Shown here in pieces: positions 34,560 through 42,669 of a stretch of DNA of 48,578 bases. Position numbers and translations under genes: made by a program. A model generated the notes under the pieces. It was not told the DNA's origin. It did not search any database and saw nothing but the letters and a program-made list of their open reading frames with translations. Source of the DNA: Hoylesella loescheii DSM 19665 = JCM 12249 = ATCC 15930 (lineage in GTDB: Bacteria; Bacteroidota; Bacteroidia; Bacteroidales; Bacteroidaceae); assembly GCF_000378085.1 (NCBI RefSeq), contig NZ_KB899226.1, positions 1 to 48,578 on the forward strand, read 5' to 3'. Numbering within the stretch: position 1 is the stretch's first letter; each line of letters opens with the position of its first letter.

Positions 34560-37500
34560 TTCATTTTCTTTTTCAATAAATTCATCAAAGCATAGATATT
34601 GAGATTAACATCCTCTGACAATAGCTTCTCTATTTTCGTTTCTAACTCTTTAGAGCGTTTTCTCTCTTCAGCATTTATTTGAAAAGACATGGCTTCAGAA
34701 ACAATAGAGTGTTTCTCACACTCACGGAAGAGATATACGATATTATCTATTAGTTGTTCCTCTTGGTCATCTTTTAAACGCTCAAGAGGTTGATCCAGAG
34801 CAGCATATGCAATACTTTGAAACCATTCTTGTCGATTGTCGAATACTGTCATAACGTGATTATAAAAATCATGTTGCTTGTCCGACAGGAGATGTTCTTT
34901 TATATGTGAAAGACGATGACGAATCTCAATGATGTAATCTGAATATTCATATCCTTGTAGTTCAAGCCTTTCGATTAATTGTCCTTCTATTCGATCTATT
35001 AGCGCATTATAACACGAACGAAGTTCTCTCACAGCCTTTTGGATGAGATTGCAATAATTTTTTACAAACACCTCATTGTTAAGAGATTTTTTATCGTATC
35101 CTAAAGCTTCAGGTAAATCCTCAAAAAACGTCTTCTCCGGATCCTTGGCTTTAGCCAATACATCTCGAAAACGAAGAGTTGTAATATTGTCAAATTTACG
35201 TGTGTATTTAGCATAATCATTCAGACGGCTATAAAAAGAAAAGAAAGGTTTTATTGTTTCTATAAACTTGTCTCCTTTAATCTTTTCGTCTTCACTTACA
35301 TTGATAAACCTTCGATATTGGTTATAGAATTTTATTTTTACACCATCTTCTGTATATGCCTTTATACTAAAATCTGAAGGATGCTTCTTTAATAAATCAA
35401 AGAATTCCATATTGACTTCCGGGATATACATACCATTACTTCCAAATAGAGAATAGTCAAGCCGCTTCATATACAAATATGTAGGAATCCAGAAATCCAA
35501 TACTCCCATCTTTACCTTGTAGGGTTTTTCGGATAGCATCTTAATCAGTTCAGATATTTTTCGCGATTTATCTTGAGTACTACGAAGAAAACTCTCACAG
35601 GCATTCCATAAGGGCATAATGCTATCTACTGTCGGCTCTTCTGCAAATTCTCCGCCTTTGTGTAAGCCCGTCGTTTTGAGTAGAGTGTAATAGATTGATT
35701 TCTCTGGAGGGCATTTCTCTTTGTCCCATCCAAAATCGTCTTTTTCTGATTCACCAATAAGGGCTTGTAAGTATTTTATACGTGCGGCAGATATGCTTCC
35801 GCTCAGTTTATGACGATTAATAAGTTCATTACTTATAACAGGACTAAGAGGATAAACATCCTTGCAAACATAAGATAATAAAGAATTGAAGTCTCGCTGA
35901 TTCTTTATTATCTTTTCTTCTCCCTTGTAGAACCAGACGACGTGTCCATTATATGAGAATAGGCTTTCTTTAAGCTCTTTTTTTAACAAGTTATGTTCAT
36001 ATGACTTTAGATTGTTAATTTCACGTAAGGCAATATGATCAGTCTTATCTATCAAAGTTTTTTGAATGATATAGTCATAAATCTGTATTTTGTGCAAATG
36101 TAAAATAAAAGATTCTGTATTGTTGAAAACTGCAAATACACGTGCATATTCGCAATTTGCACTAAACTTTCGTACCTCATCTGTTGTATTTTCATTTGTT
36201 GAGAAAATTAATTCAATAAACCCATCAACTTCTCCAACTGGAATTAAATCCAAAGGACTTTCAGAGAGAAGATACTCAAAATAGCGAGGTGTACCACTAT
36301 AGTAATAATATGCCTTAACAGGAACTATATGATTGCCTAAAATGTCTCTAAGAGAATCAACAGGGTTCGTTGGAATAGATACAATAGTCGAAGCTTTTAT
36401 AATTTCATCTTCAATGTTTACATCAGTCCCTTCAAACAGGATAAATCGTGATTTGTACTCTGCATACCTTATAATACGACGTCGAATCAGTTCATCTAGT
36501 AAATTTTCTGCAAAATCTATTGACATAGCTTGTTTCATATAATCGACAAGCTCATTCTTTGACATAGAGAATCCCGCCCCTCCAGAAATATTGAGAAGGC
36601 CGATTGCTTTTATTGTCTTTATTGCTTCCTCCATTAATTGAGTAGTCTTCCAGTCGGCAGTTTCCACACGTTCTATGGCTACAAGGATAGCTCTCCATCC
36701 CATTGAATCTGCATTTGCATCAGACAAATATGAATGGAAATAAGCTACAAGATAATCATAAACTATACTCAAATTATATGTACAAGTAGGCGTAGGCTCA
36801 AAAGAATTCAGAGCATGAGATCCATTAGCATTCAGAAATGAAAACAAAGAACGTTCATTCTGGCCATATTTTTGAATAGCCTTTGTGAGTATTACTGCAG
36901 AAAATGCATCTAAAGGAAAGAGTTTTCGTATCGTCTCTTCTTTGAGTGTCGGCACTATAAGCTTACACTTTAGAGCCATTGCATAAATACTAGATACCTG
37001 CATGTCAGCATTGATAACCTCATTGTTAAGAGACTCCGCAGCCATATACAACAACTGCTCTACAGGTTCTGCAAACACCACTTCTTGGAAGCGTCCTTTT
37101 ACTTTTGTCCATTCGTTCTTTTGAACCGAACTGAGTTTGGATGCATATGAACTAAAATTTTGATGGAGAGTTGTTAGCAAAAGAATATTTCTTTCAGGCA
37201 TATTGACAAACTCTGCCAGCTGTTGCACAAAGTATAGTTCTTTCTCAACTTCATTTTTTGCTGCGTGTTCAAGAAGTTTACCAAATTCATCAATGACTAT
37301 TACTAGCATTTTATTCTGCCTTTTCAATCTATTGTAATAGTTTTTTAATAGTTCTATCGCAGTATCTCCATTCGCCTTCTTATTTAATTTATCAATTATT
37401 AGCCGCTCTAATGAAGAATACTCTCCAATTATGTTTAGTATGTCAACTCCGCTAACTGGAGCTAAGACTCTTAGGCTTTTTATCAAAGCAGCCTCAGAAT

Positions 37501-37705
37501 CAAATCCAATTAGGTCTCGTTCTAATTTCAGAAGGAAACACGACTTTCCTGTACCATATGTCCCAATGATGGTAAAAGAATGAATGCCTGCTTGATACTG
37601 ATTAACGATTTCGCCCGCTACTTTTTGAACATTGGGTGTAATAATGTATTTTTCATTACCTGTAACCCCGGATTCTATATTGGCCGATGGACTATAATTC
37701 TTCAT
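34556..37705 (-). CDS. Large P-loop ATPase, SspC-like
   Basis: A 1049-residue cytoplasmic protein. The N-terminal third is a P-loop ATPase with Walker A GTYGTGKS (48-55) and Walker B MLVIVIDEFGKLLEH (about 133-147). The rest is long, helical and charged, without further motifs I can name. A DUF4007 gene upstream and a DndC-like gene downstream are the setting of SspC, the ATPase of single-strand phosphorothioation. The match to SspC is by context, size and ATPase fold, not by alignment. BrxC/PglY-type ATPases of BREX have similar size and are the main alternative, but no other BREX gene is present. Confidence 0.72.
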   Translation of the reverse strand: MKNYSPSANIESGVTGNEKYIITPNVQKVAGEIVNQYQAGIHSFTIIGTYGTGKSCFLLKLERDLIGFDSEAALIKSLRVLAPVSGVDILNIIGEYSSLERLIIDKLNKKANGDTAIELLKNYYNRLKRQNKMLVIVIDEFGKLLEHAAKNEVEKELYFVQQLAEFVNMPERNILLLTTLHQNFSSYASKLSSVQKNEWTKVKGRFQEVVFAEPVEQLLYMAAESLNNEVINADMQVSSIYAMALKCKLIVPTLKEETIRKLFPLDAFSAVILTKAIQKYGQNERSLFSFLNANGSHALNSFEPTPTCTYNLSIVYDYLVAYFHSYLSDANADSMGWRAILVAIERVETADWKTTQLMEEAIKTIKAIGLLNISGGAGFSMSKNELVDYMKQAMSIDFAENLLDELIRRRIIRYAEYKSRFILFEGTDVNIEDEIIKASTIVSIPTNPVDSLRDILGNHIVPVKAYYYYSGTPRYFEYLLSESPLDLIPVGEVDGFIELIFSTNENTTDEVRKFSANCEYARVFAVFNNTESFILHLHKIQIYDYIIQKTLIDKTDHIALREINNLKSYEHNLLKKELKESLFSYNGHVVWFYKGEEKIIKNQRDFNSLLSYVCKDVYPLSPVISNELINRHKLSGSISAARIKYLQALIGESEKDDFGWDKEKCPPEKSIYYTLLKTTGLHKGGEFAEEPTVDSIMPLWNACESFLRSTQDKSRKISELIKMLSEKPYKVKMGVLDFWIPTYLYMKRLDYSLFGSNGMYIPEVNMEFFDLLKKHPSDFSIKAYTEDGVKIKFYNQYRRFINVSEDEKIKGDKFIETIKPFFSFYSRLNDYAKYTRKFDNITTLRFRDVLAKAKDPEKTFFEDLPEALGYDKKSLNNEVFVKNYCNLIQKAVRELRSCYNALIDRIEGQLIERLELQGYEYSDYIIEIRHRLSHIKEHLLSDKQHDFYNHVMTVFDNRQEWFQSIAYAALDQPLERLKDDQEEQLIDNIVYLFRECEKHSIVSEAMSFQINAEERKRSKELETKIEKLLSEDVNLNIYALMNLLKKKMK

Positions 37706-38552
37706 TTCTATAGTAATATTTAAGAACTTCGTAGGGTAGCACTCTCTTGAGAAATTGTACTTGTCTCAATCCTGCTGTATCGGTATAACGAAATATATTT
37801 GGGAATTTTGTCTGTAGTTTCATAAGTATATTGATGAGCCCCATATCGTTAAGACAGAATACATTGCCTATCATCTGAAGTGTATCATAGTCTACACTAT
37901 CAGTATTACCTTTTTCCTTAACGATAGCGTAAAGGAGTATCTCAATAGGTAATTGTCTCTTTCCTTCAATATTAAAAGAGTATTGTTTTTCATCACTTGA
38001 TAACGATATTAAATCTAAATCTGCTAATAGAACAGAATAATCTTCCATAGAAGAGGGTGTGCGTGAAAGAGAATAGTTTTGCAAAAGAACGCCAACGTCT
38101 TTTTTTATAGTATTTTCGTTAAACTGTTTTATTTTCCCATTCTCAAGCATAAAACGTTTGACAAATGCAACAACATGATTTCTGTCAAAAGTCATACGTT
38201 CTCGCTGAAATCGTGTAAAAAATAAATTATAAAGGGTTGCTTCATTAGATCTTACAAGTTGGTAATGTAAAAGCCATAATGTACCTAGATCTTCCATAAA
38301 AGGATCTGTACCACTATTTGAATCAAAAATTAGATGAGCAACATCAGTTACCCCATCATTATTTATTAGACCAAAAGATCGCATCCAATAACGTATAGAT
38401 GCTACCATATTTTTCCCAACTCCGAGTTTAACAACAGAGTAAAGATTGTTCCAATCATTATTTTCTAGAACAAAATCATATCCTTTTTTAAGCCACAATG
38501 TCTTACAGGGGAATGATTCGTGTCCTGAAAATGTATATTTAGTTATAACCAT
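37692..38552 (-). CDS. DUF4007 protein, SspB-like putative nickase
   Basis: A protein of about 286 residues. The family signature is at the very start: KYTFSGHESFPCKTLWLKKG (about 5-24). I choose the ATG at 38552 because DUF4007 proteins begin only a few residues before FSGHE; the in-frame ATG at 38594 would add 14 hydrophobic residues of no family resemblance and run over the putative operator. From memory, SspB of the SspABCD system is a DUF4007 protein that nicks DNA to allow sulfur insertion in one strand. It is the first gene of a nine-gene operon and overlaps the ATPase gene by 14 bases. Catalytic residues cannot be assigned here. Confidence 0.8.
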   Translation of the reverse strand: MVITKYTFSGHESFPCKTLWLKKGYDFVLENNDWNNLYSVVKLGVGKNMVASIRYWMRSFGLINNDGVTDVAHLIFDSNSGTDPFMEDLGTLWLLHYQLVRSNEATLYNLFFTRFQRERMTFDRNHVVAFVKRFMLENGKIKQFNENTIKKDVGVLLQNYSLSRTPSSMEDYSVLLADLDLISLSSDEKQYSFNIEGKRQLPIEILLYAIVKEKGNTDSVDYDTLQMIGNVFCLNDMGLINILMKLQTKFPNIFRYTDTAGLRQVQFLKRVLPYEVLKYYYRNEEL

Positions 38553-38594
38553 AGTTAGAATTACAATTAAAGCTTTTAGCAAAATGTCTATCAC

Positions 38595-38657
38595 TAATAG
38601 ATTTCTTAGTATCTATTATCAAAAGAATACGTAATAGATTCATACTTATTCTTTTGA
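38595..38657. promoter_or_regulatory. Putative operator cluster between regulator and defence operon
   Basis: TAATAGAT (38595-38602) and ATCTATTA (38611-38618) form a perfect 8-bp inverted repeat with an 8-base spacer; a third copy, TAATAGAT, is at 38632-38639. A second inverted repeat, TCAAAAGAATA (38619-38629) with TATTCTTTTGA (38647-38657), encloses the third copy and reaches into the stop region of the small HTH gene. The cluster lies just upstream of the DUF4007 start, where the operon promoter must be. The HTH protein encoded next to it is the obvious candidate binder. No exact TAnnTTTG box was found here. Confidence 0.6.
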
Positions 38658-38849
38658 AGAACAAATTAAAGAACGTACTTCTATATCTAACAGCTTAGCA
38701 ATTTCGTAAAGATTTTCCAAAGAGGGTTGAACCTTGTTGGAACACCATTTCGAGACAGTATTTTCCGACTTTCCGAGTTGTTCTGCAAGCCATTTGCTTG
38801 TTCGTTGTTTTTCAACAAGCATAATTTTGATTCTATTTATTATCGCCAT
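38646..38849 (-). CDS. Small XRE-family HTH regulator
   Basis: A 67-residue protein that is almost only a Cro/C1-type helix-turn-helix: WLAEQLGKSENTVSKWCSNK (19-38) carries the two helices, followed by VQPSLENLYEIAKLLDIEV. It resembles the small controller proteins of restriction systems. It precedes the defence operon on the same strand, with 93 bases to the DUF4007 start. Its own promoter (-7 box at 38890-38897) is separate. It probably controls timing or level of the defence operon through the repeats at 38595-38657; this is inference. Confidence 0.85.
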   Translation of the reverse strand: MAIINRIKIMLVEKQRTSKWLAEQLGKSENTVSKWCSNKVQPSLENLYEIAKLLDIEVRSLICSSKE

Positions 38850-38889
38850 ACGATGATTTCATTTATCTGGACAATGATTAAATTCCACA

Positions 38890-38897
38890 CAAAGGTA
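38890..38897 (-). promoter_or_regulatory. Candidate -7 element for the HTH regulator gene
   Basis: Read on the minus strand the sequence is TACCTTTG, an exact TAnnTTTG match, 40 bases before the regulator's start codon. A 10-bp palindrome, TCTGATCAGA (38904-38913), lies just upstream and could be a second site for a dimeric regulator. Confidence 0.55.
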
Positions 38898-39019
38898 CTC
38901 TTTTCTGATCAGATTAAGCAAGAACGTTCACAGGAATTCCGAAAAATCTTCATATTTCCAATATTTCCCCATCATTTCCTGCTATATCCTTGCCTTATAA
39001 AAGGCTTGTTTTATACATG

Positions 39020-39027
39020 TATTTTTG
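39020..39027 (+). promoter_or_regulatory. Candidate -7 element for the DUF3945-topB operon
   Basis: TATTTTTG matches TAnnTTTG and is 36 bases before the DUF3945 start codon. A small hairpin, GCCTT-ATAA-AAGGC, lies upstream at about 38992-39005. Confidence 0.5.
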
Positions 39028-39063
39028 CAGAAAATAGTTATTTATTCATCTTAAATACAAAAA

Positions 39064-40473
39064 ATGGAATCAAACAGTAATGACAATTACGTGCTGGTCC
39101 TGGAAGACCGCACGGAGGTAAAGAATGAACAGGAAGCGGGTAAATTGTCCGTCGTATCCAGTGTTGACGAAAAGGGAAACCTTAAAACCACTGAGGCAAT
39201 TGCTGCCAATCAGGCAGCGTTCTTGAAGTTCAGCAACAAAGACGGACTGCTGAAGAACTTCATGGCCAACTTCCTCAAACAGTTCAATAACCCGACTCAT
39301 TTTGGACTGTACAAGGTATTGGCAGACAATGTGGAGCAGGGTGTGGACAACCTGCGTACTATGTTGCACAACCGCGAGAAGCTCGAAAGCAAACAGCAAC
39401 TGGCTGAGATGGGAGTGCCCTTTGAGGATTACCTGCCCCAGCAGAAGAATGCTACTGCCATCGATGAGTCGAAGGTTGATTGGAAGCAACTCGATAATCT
39501 CGGACTTACCCGTGAGCGATTGGAGCAGAGTGGAGAATTGGAAAAGATGCTCAATTGGCAGAAGAGCAATCTTTTGACGATTGCCGTTCCCATTGGCGAC
39601 ACAACCATCTACACCGAAGCTCGCCTTGCTTTTCGCACGGACGATAACGGCAATGTCGGTTTGGCAATTCATCCTTTGAGAAAAGAACCACAGCTTGACT
39701 TTCCCTATATGGGTTACAAGTTCTCTCCCGAAGAGAAGGAGCAACTCCTCACTATGGGCAATCTCGGCAAAACCATCGAGGTGACACCCAAGAACGGAGA
39801 GCCTTTCTCTGCCTACGTATCTATTGACCCGCAGACCAACGAAATTGTAGCCTTGCGTGCTGACCGTGTGAACATCCCTAAGGAAATCAAAGGCGTGACA
39901 CTTTCCGATGCCCAGTACAAAGAACTTGTGGAAGGCAAAGCTGTGAAGGTGGAAGGCATGACTGCCAAGAGTGGTAAGACATTCAATGCAACCCTGCAGG
40001 TCAATGCCGAGCGAAAGGGCATTGAGTTTATCTTTGGCGACAACAAGAGTTTAAGAGAACGACAGGAACACAAACAGACACAGCAGCAAGGCGTCCCACA
40101 TAAGCTTTGCGGCTTAGAGTTATCTGATAAACAGCGTGAAGCATTGGACAGCGGTCGTACACTATATCTAAAAAATATGGTGGATAAACAGGGACAACCT
40201 TTCAACGCATACGTTCGCATGGACAAGGAACAGAACCGCCCACGTTTTTACAAGTGGAATCCTGACAAGAAGCAGGAAACTGGCAAAGAAAAGGTGGTTG
40301 CCGTAGCCGAAGAACACAAAACGCAGGTAGCCGTGAACAACCACGGCAAGACCAACGAAGCCACCAAGAACGTGAAAGAACCACTCAAGACGGGTCAGAC
40401 ACAACCTACTTCCGAGCAGAAGCAAAAGCAGGACGAGAACAAACAAAAGAAGTCCCGTGGACGTAAGATGTAA
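39064..40473 (+). CDS. DUF3945/DUF4099 backbone protein
   Basis: A 469-residue soluble protein found with topoisomerase III and the methylase/helicase gene in Bacteroidota conjugative elements; function unknown. A ~125-residue N-terminal part precedes the DUF4099-like section (about 128-190, from AIDESKVDWKQLDNLGL). Two DUF3945-like repeats follow: YMGYKFSPEEKEQLLTMG near 219-236 and HKLCGLELSDKQREALDSGR near 346-365, each with a substrate-like EPFSAYV/QPFNAYV stretch. The C-terminus is Lys/Gln-rich and disordered. Residues 128-325 have a damaged second copy at 23081-23682. It is followed by topB after 21 bases. Confidence 0.85.
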   Translation: MESNSNDNYVLVLEDRTEVKNEQEAGKLSVVSSVDEKGNLKTTEAIAANQAAFLKFSNKDGLLKNFMANFLKQFNNPTHFGLYKVLADNVEQGVDNLRTMLHNREKLESKQQLAEMGVPFEDYLPQQKNATAIDESKVDWKQLDNLGLTRERLEQSGELEKMLNWQKSNLLTIAVPIGDTTIYTEARLAFRTDDNGNVGLAIHPLRKEPQLDFPYMGYKFSPEEKEQLLTMGNLGKTIEVTPKNGEPFSAYVSIDPQTNEIVALRADRVNIPKEIKGVTLSDAQYKELVEGKAVKVEGMTAKSGKTFNATLQVNAERKGIEFIFGDNKSLRERQEHKQTQQQGVPHKLCGLELSDKQREALDSGRTLYLKNMVDKQGQPFNAYVRMDKEQNRPRFYKWNPDKKQETGKEKVVAVAEEHKTQVAVNNHGKTNEATKNVKEPLKTGQTQPTSEQKQKQDENKQKKSRGRKM

Positions 40474-40494
40474 CCCTTAATTCTATTATCGACT

Positions 40495-42576
40495 ATGACA
40501 ACTTGTATTATTGCCGAGAAGCCCTCGGTAGCCAGAGACATTGCCCGCATTGTTGGGGCAAATAGTAAACAAGACGGATACTTGGAAGGCTGCGGTTATC
40601 TCGTTACTTGGGTAATGGGACACCTCATCGCCCTTGCCATGCCCGAAACCTACGGTCTTTCTGCCTACAAAGCCGAAGACTTACCCATCCGTCCCAATCC
40701 ATTCCAGCTCATCGTGCGCCAAGTGCGCAGGGACAAGGAATTTGTATCAGATCCTTCTGCATTAAAGCAACTTAAAGTCATCCGTTCCTGCTTTGACAAG
40801 GCAGACCGCATCATCGTCGCCACCGATGCAGGGCGTGAAGGTGAGCTCATCTTTCGCTACATCTATTCCTATCTCAATTGTCACAAGCTTTACGACCGCT
40901 TGTGGATTTCCTCCCTCACGGACAAAGCTATCCGTGAGGGACTTTCCAATCTCAAACCGGGAAGCAGTTACGACAATCTCTATCACTCCGCCAAAGCAAG
41001 AAGCGAAGCCGACTGGCTGGTGGGTATCAATGCAAGCCGTGCCCTGTCCATCGCACGCAAGGGAGGCTATTCTTTGGGGCGGGTACAGACCCCGACACTT
41101 GCTATGGTCTGCCGTCGGTACATAGAGAACCGTGATTTTTCTTCCGTACCTTATTGGAAACTCTCCGTTCTCACAGAAAAAGAGGGCTTGTCGCTGAAAG
41201 CCATTGGCAGTGCAGACTATGAGAGTGAAGCATCGGCACAGACTGCTCTCGCCTTGCTTCGCAGTCAGAGCCGGCTTAAAGTTGAATCGGTCGCAAGAAA
41301 GGTAACGCATACACCGCCACCACTCTTGTACGACCTCACTGCCTTGCAGAAGGATGCCAACAAACGCCACGGCTTTTCAGCGGACAAAACCCTCTCAATA
41401 GCCCAAAGCCTCTATGAGAAGAAAATCACGACCTATCCCCGCACTGGCAGCCGATACATCAGCGAGGATGTCTTCGAGGAAGTCCCCGCCCTGCTGCGCA
41501 AGATAGGCAAGACACTATCCAATCCACTTAACCGCCATTCGGTGGACATTACCAAAGTTACCGACCACCACGCCATCATACCGACAGGTGAAACACCATT
41601 AGGATTGTCGGCAGATGAATCGACCATCTATCAAATGGTAGTTAATCGCTTTATAGAAGCCTTTTCCCCCGATTCAGAGGAAGAGCGTATGCAGGTGCGG
41701 TTTACTGACGGTACCAATACCTTTACTTGGAAAGCATGCCGACAAATCTCTTTAGGCTGGAAAGCTGTACAGAAAGAGCAGGCAACTGAAGTAGAGAAGA
41801 AAGAAGATGGTGATGAACAGATTTTGTCTTCATTGCCTAGTTTGACAGAAGAAGAGATTTTACCACTTGTTTCTGCCGAGATAACCGCGCATAAGACCAA
41901 ACCTAAACCTCTCTACACAGAAGCGACACTGCTTTCTGCTATGGAGAACGCAGGAAAAGAGGTCGAAGATGCAGAAAGTAAGAAGGCAATGGCAGAGTGT
42001 GGTATCGGAACACCTGCCACCCGTGCCAACATCATTGAGACGCTTATCCTCCGTGACTATATCTGTAGGGACAAGAAATCCATCATACCTACCGAGAAAG
42101 GCCTGGCAGTCTATGAGATTGTCAAGGACAAGAAGATTGCCAATGCGGAGATGACAGGCAGTTGGGAACTTGCCCTTGCCGCTATTGAAGCAGGAAAGAT
42201 GCCATCTGATAAGTTCGCACAGGGCATTAATTCATACGTGGGGACAATCTGCGAGGAACTCCTCTCGCTTTCTTCAGAGCAAAAGTCCTATCCTGTCTAC
42301 CGCTGCCCAAAATGCGGACAGCAGAGTGTCGGCATCTATGCCAAGGTAGCCAAGTGCAGGCATGAGACCTGTGGTTTCCATGTGTTTCGTGAAGTCTGCG
42401 GCATACTTCTCTCTGAAGATAATATCCACGACTTGATAAGTTCCGGTCGTACGCCTATCCTTAAAGGGCTGACCAGCAAGGCAGGCAAGAAGTTTAATGC
42501 CCGACTTGTTCTGGGCGAAGACTACGCCACTTCCTTTGAGTTTGAGAACAAGAAAGGAAAACAAAAAGGGAGATAA
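40495..42576 (+). CDS. topB: DNA topoisomerase III (type IA)
   Basis: A 693-residue type IA topoisomerase that relaxes or decatenates DNA through a single-strand break. The N-terminal Toprim domain (IIAEKPSVARDIARIVGA, and the acidic VATDAGREGELIFRYI near 101-116) is intact. The catalytic Tyr314 is in TTYPRTGSRYI. The C-terminus has a Cys4-type zinc motif (YRCPKCGQQSVG, then KCRHETCGFHVF) and a DUF3945-like end (KGLTSKAGKKFNARLVLGED), a motif shared with its upstream neighbour. Element-encoded TopB probably helps process transferred or excised DNA. Confidence 0.94.
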   Translation: MTTCIIAEKPSVARDIARIVGANSKQDGYLEGCGYLVTWVMGHLIALAMPETYGLSAYKAEDLPIRPNPFQLIVRQVRRDKEFVSDPSALKQLKVIRSCFDKADRIIVATDAGREGELIFRYIYSYLNCHKLYDRLWISSLTDKAIREGLSNLKPGSSYDNLYHSAKARSEADWLVGINASRALSIARKGGYSLGRVQTPTLAMVCRRYIENRDFSSVPYWKLSVLTEKEGLSLKAIGSADYESEASAQTALALLRSQSRLKVESVARKVTHTPPPLLYDLTALQKDANKRHGFSADKTLSIAQSLYEKKITTYPRTGSRYISEDVFEEVPALLRKIGKTLSNPLNRHSVDITKVTDHHAIIPTGETPLGLSADESTIYQMVVNRFIEAFSPDSEEERMQVRFTDGTNTFTWKACRQISLGWKAVQKEQATEVEKKEDGDEQILSSLPSLTEEEILPLVSAEITAHKTKPKPLYTEATLLSAMENAGKEVEDAESKKAMAECGIGTPATRANIIETLILRDYICRDKKSIIPTEKGLAVYEIVKDKKIANAEMTGSWELALAAIEAGKMPSDKFAQGINSYVGTICEELLSLSSEQKSYPVYRCPKCGQQSVGIYAKVAKCRHETCGFHVFREVCGILLSEDNIHDLISSGRTPILKGLTSKAGKKFNARLVLGEDYATSFEFENKKGKQKGR

Positions 42577-42669
42577 TCCTGACAGATACAGAGAGGAACG
42601 GATATAGGTTGGGAGATACAAGTATTACCTCCCGACCTTTTTACCTCCACTTTATTAAAAGAAAACACT

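Noticed and set aside
34556..38552. BREX system (BrxC-like ATPase)
   Set aside because: No PglZ, BrxL, PglX or BrxA/B-like gene is present; DUF4007 plus DndC-like neighbours point to SspBCD.
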